DNA of 64,000 nt from Maritalea sp047634455 (GTDB lineage Bacteria; Pseudomonadota; Alphaproteobacteria; Rhizobiales; Devosiaceae), in the NCBI RefSeq assembly GCF_047634455.1, contig NZ_JBLIAI010000001.1:62001-126000 (forward strand). The letters run 5' to 3'. This document shows, in pieces, positions 60,453 through 64,000 of the stretch; position 1 is the stretch's first letter; the number at the start of each line of letters is the position of its first letter. Below the pieces are notes generated by a model, which had not been told where the DNA came from, ran no database searches, and was given only the letters and a program-made list of their open reading frames with translations. Made by a program: the position numbers and the translations under genes.

Positions 60453-61457
60453 TTACATCGCTGGAAATGCTTCGCGTATATCTGCAGCATCTTGCAAGAT
60501 CTGATCGACCTGTTCTGCACCATAAACGCCACGGGCTTTGTCATAAACTGAGAATACAGCATCACGGAATGGACCGATTGTTGGTACATTTATGATTGCG
60601 CCTGCAGCTTTCATTTCTTCAAGCTGGCTATCAACTGAGTTTTTCACGAGGTGACGGCTGAACACTGCGGCTTCTGCGGCAGCTTTAAGCACGGCTTCTT
60701 TATCTGCGTCTGAGAACTTTTGCCAAGTTGCTTCAGCAACAGTGAGTGGAAGCGGGCTATAAACGTGCCGTGTCAAAGTGATGTTTGGCGCAACTTCGTA
60801 GAAACGAAGTGAGTTGATCGTATCAACTGGGTTTTCTTGACCGTTCACCGTGCCTTGTTGAATGCCCAAATACACGTCAGTAATCGGCATAACCACGGTC
60901 TGGAACCCAATGGCTTCCATTGACCAGCGGATCATATCATTTGGATATACCCGCATTTTCTGACCAACAGCATCTGCTGGCGAATTCAACGCATTTTTCG
61001 TTGTAAAGCTTCTAAACCCAGCTTCCCAAGTGGCAAGAACCCGGAAACCTTTTTCAGGCAGTTTCGCAAATTCGCCTTGGAGCCACGCTGAATTGTCATA
61101 AAGTTCCCAACCTTGCTCATATGTATCTACTAGGAATGGCATCGCTGTTAGGTTTAGCGATGGAAGGTGTGTTGCATAAGAGCCTGTGGCGGAAACAGTA
61201 AAATCAACACCGCCAAGTTGAAGTTGCTCAATTGCTTTAGGATCATTTGCCAGTTGACCCGCTGGGAAAATCCGAACTTCGTAACGACCTTCTGTATATT
61301 CAGCTACTTTTTCTGCAAAAACCTCAGCGGCAGCCTGACGTGAGCCGCCGGGGTTATCTGTATGACTGAATTTCAGCACCACGGCTGCACTCGCTGCCAG
61401 ACTTGATGCTGCGACTAGACTTACTGCGATTGCAAGCGTTGAAACCAATTTCTTCAT
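60453..61457 (-). CDS. dctP: TRAP transporter solute-binding protein DctP
   Basis: The 334-residue protein has a Sec signal (MKKLVSTLAIAVSLVAASSL, cleavage near residue 24) and the DctP fold with the substrate-contact Arg region (GQKMRVYPNDMIRWSMEAIG). The ligand is unknown; a tetronate, erythronate or lactone is likely from the gene context. The ATG at 61457 has GGGAGGAAC upstream. Confidence 0.92.
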   Translation of the reverse strand: MKKLVSTLAIAVSLVAASSLAASAAVVLKFSHTDNPGGSRQAAAEVFAEKVAEYTEGRYEVRIFPAGQLANDPKAIEQLQLGGVDFTVSATGSYATHLPSLNLTAMPFLVDTYEQGWELYDNSAWLQGEFAKLPEKGFRVLATWEAGFRSFTTKNALNSPADAVGQKMRVYPNDMIRWSMEAIGFQTVVMPITDVYLGIQQGTVNGQENPVDTINSLRFYEVAPNITLTRHVYSPLPLTVAEATWQKFSDADKEAVLKAAAEAAVFSRHLVKNSVDSQLEEMKAAGAIINVPTIGPFRDAVFSVYDKARGVYGAEQVDQILQDAADIREAFPAM

Positions 61458-61540
61458 CTTGTTCCTCCCGAACGAAAATTTTTGTTGCATTACACTGCGT
61501 ATACATTAAATAATGCACTGTCAACAAATCAATGAGTTTG

Positions 61541-61552
61541 TTGGTGCACCAA
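61541..61552. promoter_or_regulatory. Candidate GntR operator between dctP and the isopropylmalate-dehydrogenase-like gene
   Basis: A perfect 12-bp palindrome TTGGTGCACCAA lies in the 126-bp divergent gap; its GT-GC-AC core fits the FadR-type GntR operator style. The GntR gene at 63695 is the likely binder. Confidence 0.6.
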
Positions 61553-61583
61553 AAAAGACAGCAAATAACAGTCAGGGACGAAA

Positions 61584-62666
61584 ATGGCCGAGAGTTTCAA
61601 TATCGCAGTTTTTAACGGAGATGGCATTGGGCCCGAGATAATGGCCCCGACAGTCGATATTCTTAAAAAGCTCGCCACAACGAATGGAAATTATGGATTT
61701 GAGTTCTGCTACGCCGAGGCAGGCGCACGCCACTACGCTGAGACAGGAGAAGCGTTGCCAAGTGTTTCCTTAAAGATGGCTAGAGACGCCGACGCCATTT
61801 TGTTGTCAGCAATGGGCTTGCCAACCGTACGCTACGAGGATGGCACCGAAATTTCCCCCCAAATTGATCTGCGCAAAGAATTGAACCTCTTCGCCGGTGT
61901 GCGCCCTGTACGCATCGTAGCCGGACAAAACACCCCACTTAAACTAGCCGGTGGCCAGTCAATTGACTTCGTCCTCATTCGCGAAAGCACAGAAGGTCTG
62001 TTTTATAGTCAGGGCAAAGGTGTAGTCACAAAAGACAGCGCCAGCGAAACAATGATGATCACGCGGGAAACCAGCGAAGATCTGTTCAAGTTCGCTTTCT
62101 CCCTGGCCCGACAAAGGAAAGAATTGGGCCACGGTAAGGGTGAAGTCACATGCGTCGATAAGGCAAATGTGTTCCGCGCCTTCGCTTTTTTCCGTGATAT
62201 CTTTGATAAAGAAGCCGTTCACCACAAAGACCTCAAAGCCAACCACGCATACGTTGATGCAACGGCCCTGTGGATGGTGACCAAGCCTTGGGACTTTGAC
62301 GTTTTGGTTACTGAAAACATGTTTGGCGACATATTGTCTGATCTTGGTGCTGGGTTGATGGGCGGGCTTGGCCTCGCGCCATCTGCTGACATTGGTAAAG
62401 ACAATGCGGTTTTCCAACCTTGTCATGGTTCTGCTCCGGATATTGCGGGTCAAAACATCGCAAATCCATTTGCAATGATTTTGTCTGCAGCCATGATGTT
62501 AGAGTGGCTCGGGCTGAAGGCGTCTAACGAGGCTATGGTTACAGATGCACGGCGGCTGCGTGACGCAGTTGATGCGGTTGTGATTGACGGCACAAAGGCA
62601 ACGCGAGACCTTGGCGGCAGCTCAAACACGACCCAAGCAGGCGAAGCGGTATTGGAAAGACTTTAA
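61584..62666 (+). CDS. Isocitrate/isopropylmalate dehydrogenase family enzyme (tartrate/threonate-dehydrogenase-like)
   Basis: The 360-residue protein belongs to the beta-hydroxyacid decarboxylating dehydrogenase family (FNGDGIGPEIMAP; FVLIRESTEGLFYSQG; VTENMFGDILSDLGAGLMGG). Members include 3-isopropylmalate, tartrate and D-malate dehydrogenases. Divergent from an otnKC-TRAP operon, it may oxidise a tetronate to its 3-oxo form, the OtnK substrate, but this would be an unusual choice of enzyme family. 2 bp separate it from the next gene. Confidence 0.85.
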   Translation: MAESFNIAVFNGDGIGPEIMAPTVDILKKLATTNGNYGFEFCYAEAGARHYAETGEALPSVSLKMARDADAILLSAMGLPTVRYEDGTEISPQIDLRKELNLFAGVRPVRIVAGQNTPLKLAGGQSIDFVLIRESTEGLFYSQGKGVVTKDSASETMMITRETSEDLFKFAFSLARQRKELGHGKGEVTCVDKANVFRAFAFFRDIFDKEAVHHKDLKANHAYVDATALWMVTKPWDFDVLVTENMFGDILSDLGAGLMGGLGLAPSADIGKDNAVFQPCHGSAPDIAGQNIANPFAMILSAAMMLEWLGLKASNEAMVTDARRLRDAVDAVVIDGTKATRDLGGSSNTTQAGEAVLERL

Positions 62667-62667
62667 G

Positions 62668-63690
62668 ATGGCAAATGAAAATCCGCTAAAAGTAGCCTGC
62701 TATGGGGCTGGATATTTCAGCCAGTTTCATTTTGACGCTTGGGGTCGTATCTCGGGCGCAGAGCTGGTTGGCATCGCAAATCGCAATCAGGCCAATATTC
62801 CAGATTTAGGGATTGCGAAATTCGCGGACGTCGCGAGCATGCTCAATCAAACAAAAGCGGACATTCTTGATATTATTACGCCGCCCATCACCCACTTGGC
62901 GGCGATAAAACAGGCGGTGGACTTTGGGGTGAAAGCCATTATTTGCCAAAAACCATTTTGTGAGAACATTGAGGACGCAAAAGCGGCAACCAAGTTGGCC
63001 GCCGACGCAGATATTCCCTTGGTAATCCACGAAAACTTTCGCTTTCAACCATGGTATCGCTTGATCAAATCTAAGCTCGAAGAAAGTGTGATCGGTGAGC
63101 TCTTACAGTTCACATTCCGTCTGCGCACGGGCGACGGTCAGGGCAAAGACGCCTATCTCGACCGTCAGCCGTTTTTCAGAGAAATGGAGCAGTTGCTGAT
63201 CCACGAAACTGGCGCGCATTGGGTGGATACGTTTCAGTATCTGTTTGGCGCGCCAAAAAGTGTTTATGCAGATCTTCGCCAACTTAACCCGGTGTTAAAA
63301 GGTGAAGATGCGGGGTTCATGTTGTTTGAATATGATAACGGCAAGAGAGCACTTTTCGATGGAAATCGTTTGCTTGATCACAACGCGAAGAACTGTCGCA
63401 CGACATTTGGCGAGGCGCTTGTCGAAGGGACTGAAGGCACAATATATCTTCATGGCAATGGTTCGGTGACATTGCGCAAGTTTGGCGCGCAGACCGAAGC
63501 GGTTTTGATGGAAGAAAAGCGGCGCCCCGGCTTTGCAGGCGACTGTGTTTATGCACTTCAAAAACACGTAATTGATGGACTAGTGCATGGCGCTAAGTTA
63601 GAAAATGAAGCGCACCAATATTTAAAAATCATTGAAATCGAAGAAGCCGTCTATCGATCTGCTTCTGAGCATAGAAAAGTGGAACTATAA
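62668..63690 (+). CDS. Gfo/Idh/MocA family oxidoreductase
   Basis: The 340-residue protein has the Rossmann start VACYGAGYFSQFHFDAWG, the ICQKPF segment and C-terminal Gfo/Idh fold. It oxidises a sugar-type substrate with NAD(P), probably supplying the locus with an acid or lactone. The ATG at 62668 directly follows the previous stop; the upstream frame reads through that gene. Confidence 0.85.
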   Translation: MANENPLKVACYGAGYFSQFHFDAWGRISGAELVGIANRNQANIPDLGIAKFADVASMLNQTKADILDIITPPITHLAAIKQAVDFGVKAIICQKPFCENIEDAKAATKLAADADIPLVIHENFRFQPWYRLIKSKLEESVIGELLQFTFRLRTGDGQGKDAYLDRQPFFREMEQLLIHETGAHWVDTFQYLFGAPKSVYADLRQLNPVLKGEDAGFMLFEYDNGKRALFDGNRLLDHNAKNCRTTFGEALVEGTEGTIYLHGNGSVTLRKFGAQTEAVLMEEKRRPGFAGDCVYALQKHVIDGLVHGAKLENEAHQYLKIIEIEEAVYRSASEHRKVEL

Positions 63691-63694
63691 CGCC

Positions 63695-64000
63695 GTGACC
63701 CAAGGCAACCGCACAAAATCTCAAACGCTGATCGCAATGGATGGCTTGAAACAACTGATATTCTCTGGCGAGTTGCCCGCCGGGTCAGACCACTTGGAAA
63801 CAGAACTTGCCGAGCGGCTTGGTATGTCCCGCACCCCGGTGCGAGAGGCAACGCTTATGCTGGCCGGCCAAGGGCTCTTGGACGTTCGGCCGCGAAAAGG
63901 TGTGCGTATTCTATCTCTGTCGGTCGCAGACATGGATGAAATTTATGAGCTGCTTACAGAACTAGAAAGCCTAGCGGCGCGACGTGCTGCCGATGCCGGA
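63695..64000 (+). CDS. GntR-family (FadR/FCD type) regulator, 3' truncated
   Basis: Starting at GTG 63695, 4 bp after the Gfo/Idh stop, a 102-codon frame stays open to the window end. It has the GntR winged helix (ELAERLGMSRTPVREATLML, then GLLDVRPRKGVRI) and the start of an FCD effector domain (DMDEIYELLTELESLAARRA). It likely controls the tetronate-type locus via the palindrome at 61541-61552. No ATG lies at a suitable place. Confidence 0.88.
   Translation, partial: MTQGNRTKSQTLIAMDGLKQLIFSGELPAGSDHLETELAERLGMSRTPVREATLMLAGQGLLDVRPRKGVRILSLSVADMDEIYELLTELESLAARRAADAG

Overview
The window is chromosomal DNA of intermediate GC from an alphaproteobacterium, most likely a marine or environmental Rhizobiales/Rhodobacterales relative. 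This is inferred from the aerobic cobalamin genes (CobN, CobW, CobO, CbtAB), a fused 1130-residue indolepyruvate ferredoxin oxidoreductase, TRAP and CUT1 transporters, and a separate MnmD next to an MnmC2-like oxidoreductase. No rRNA, tRNA, CRISPR array, prophage or intact insertion sequence was seen. Both ends cut a gene: paaZ on the left and a GntR regulator on the right.

Region 1 (1-10.3 kb) degrades aryl acids. It holds the end of paaZ, paaX, paaI divergent from paaABCDE (the phenylacetyl-CoA epoxidase), then the indolepyruvate ferredoxin oxidoreductase with a divergent Lrp/AsnC regulator. Together they can take arylpyruvates to aryl-CoA and then to the ring epoxide. Two gene-free gaps carry copies of a GC-rich palindrome, one of them with a 132-bp tandem duplication.

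Region 2 (10.3-18.1 kb) is a cobalamin operon on the minus strand behind a cobalamin riboswitch: cbtB-cbtA-cobW-cobN-cobO, then a NUDIX-acetyltransferase fusion and a rhodanese. Region 3 (18.1-25.6 kb) is mixed: mnmD and an MnmC2-like oxidoreductase, a JmjC-like cupin, a repeat-bearing gap, UDP-glucose dehydrogenase, an IclR regulator, and queC-queF.

Region 4 (25.6-41.4 kb) is a large sugar-acid catabolic locus. One minus-strand run of 15 genes carries a CUT1 ABC transporter, a mutarotase, a lactonase-like amidohydrolase, an enolase-superfamily dehydratase, an SDR and an FAH-family hydrolase. This is the set expected for non-phosphorylative L-fucose/L-rhamnose-type degradation. The run also has a split UxaA-type dehydratase, an RraA-like aldolase, a class III CoA-transferase, a solute-binding-protein homologue with no signal peptide, and a MaoC protein. 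A second MaoC protein and a Gfo/Idh dehydrogenase are divergent from it across a long dyad, and an IclR regulator closes the locus.

Region 5 (41.7-54.7 kb) is a copper/mercury island: copZ and copA, an APC permease, three c-type cytochromes, a Cys-rich secreted protein, an L,D-transpeptidase, a DsbA-like protein, an MFS/CcdA pair, and merTPFA with merR. Six promoters look like MerR/CueR-type sites, with 19-bp spacers and TTGAC(C/A) -35 boxes. Region 6 (54.8-64 kb) has a lone 2OG-Fe(II) oxygenase-like gene, then a tetronate-type locus: TRAP transporter, ABM protein, metallo-beta-lactamase-fold hydrolase, otnK and otnC, divergent from an isopropylmalate-dehydrogenase-like enzyme, a Gfo/Idh dehydrogenase and a GntR regulator.
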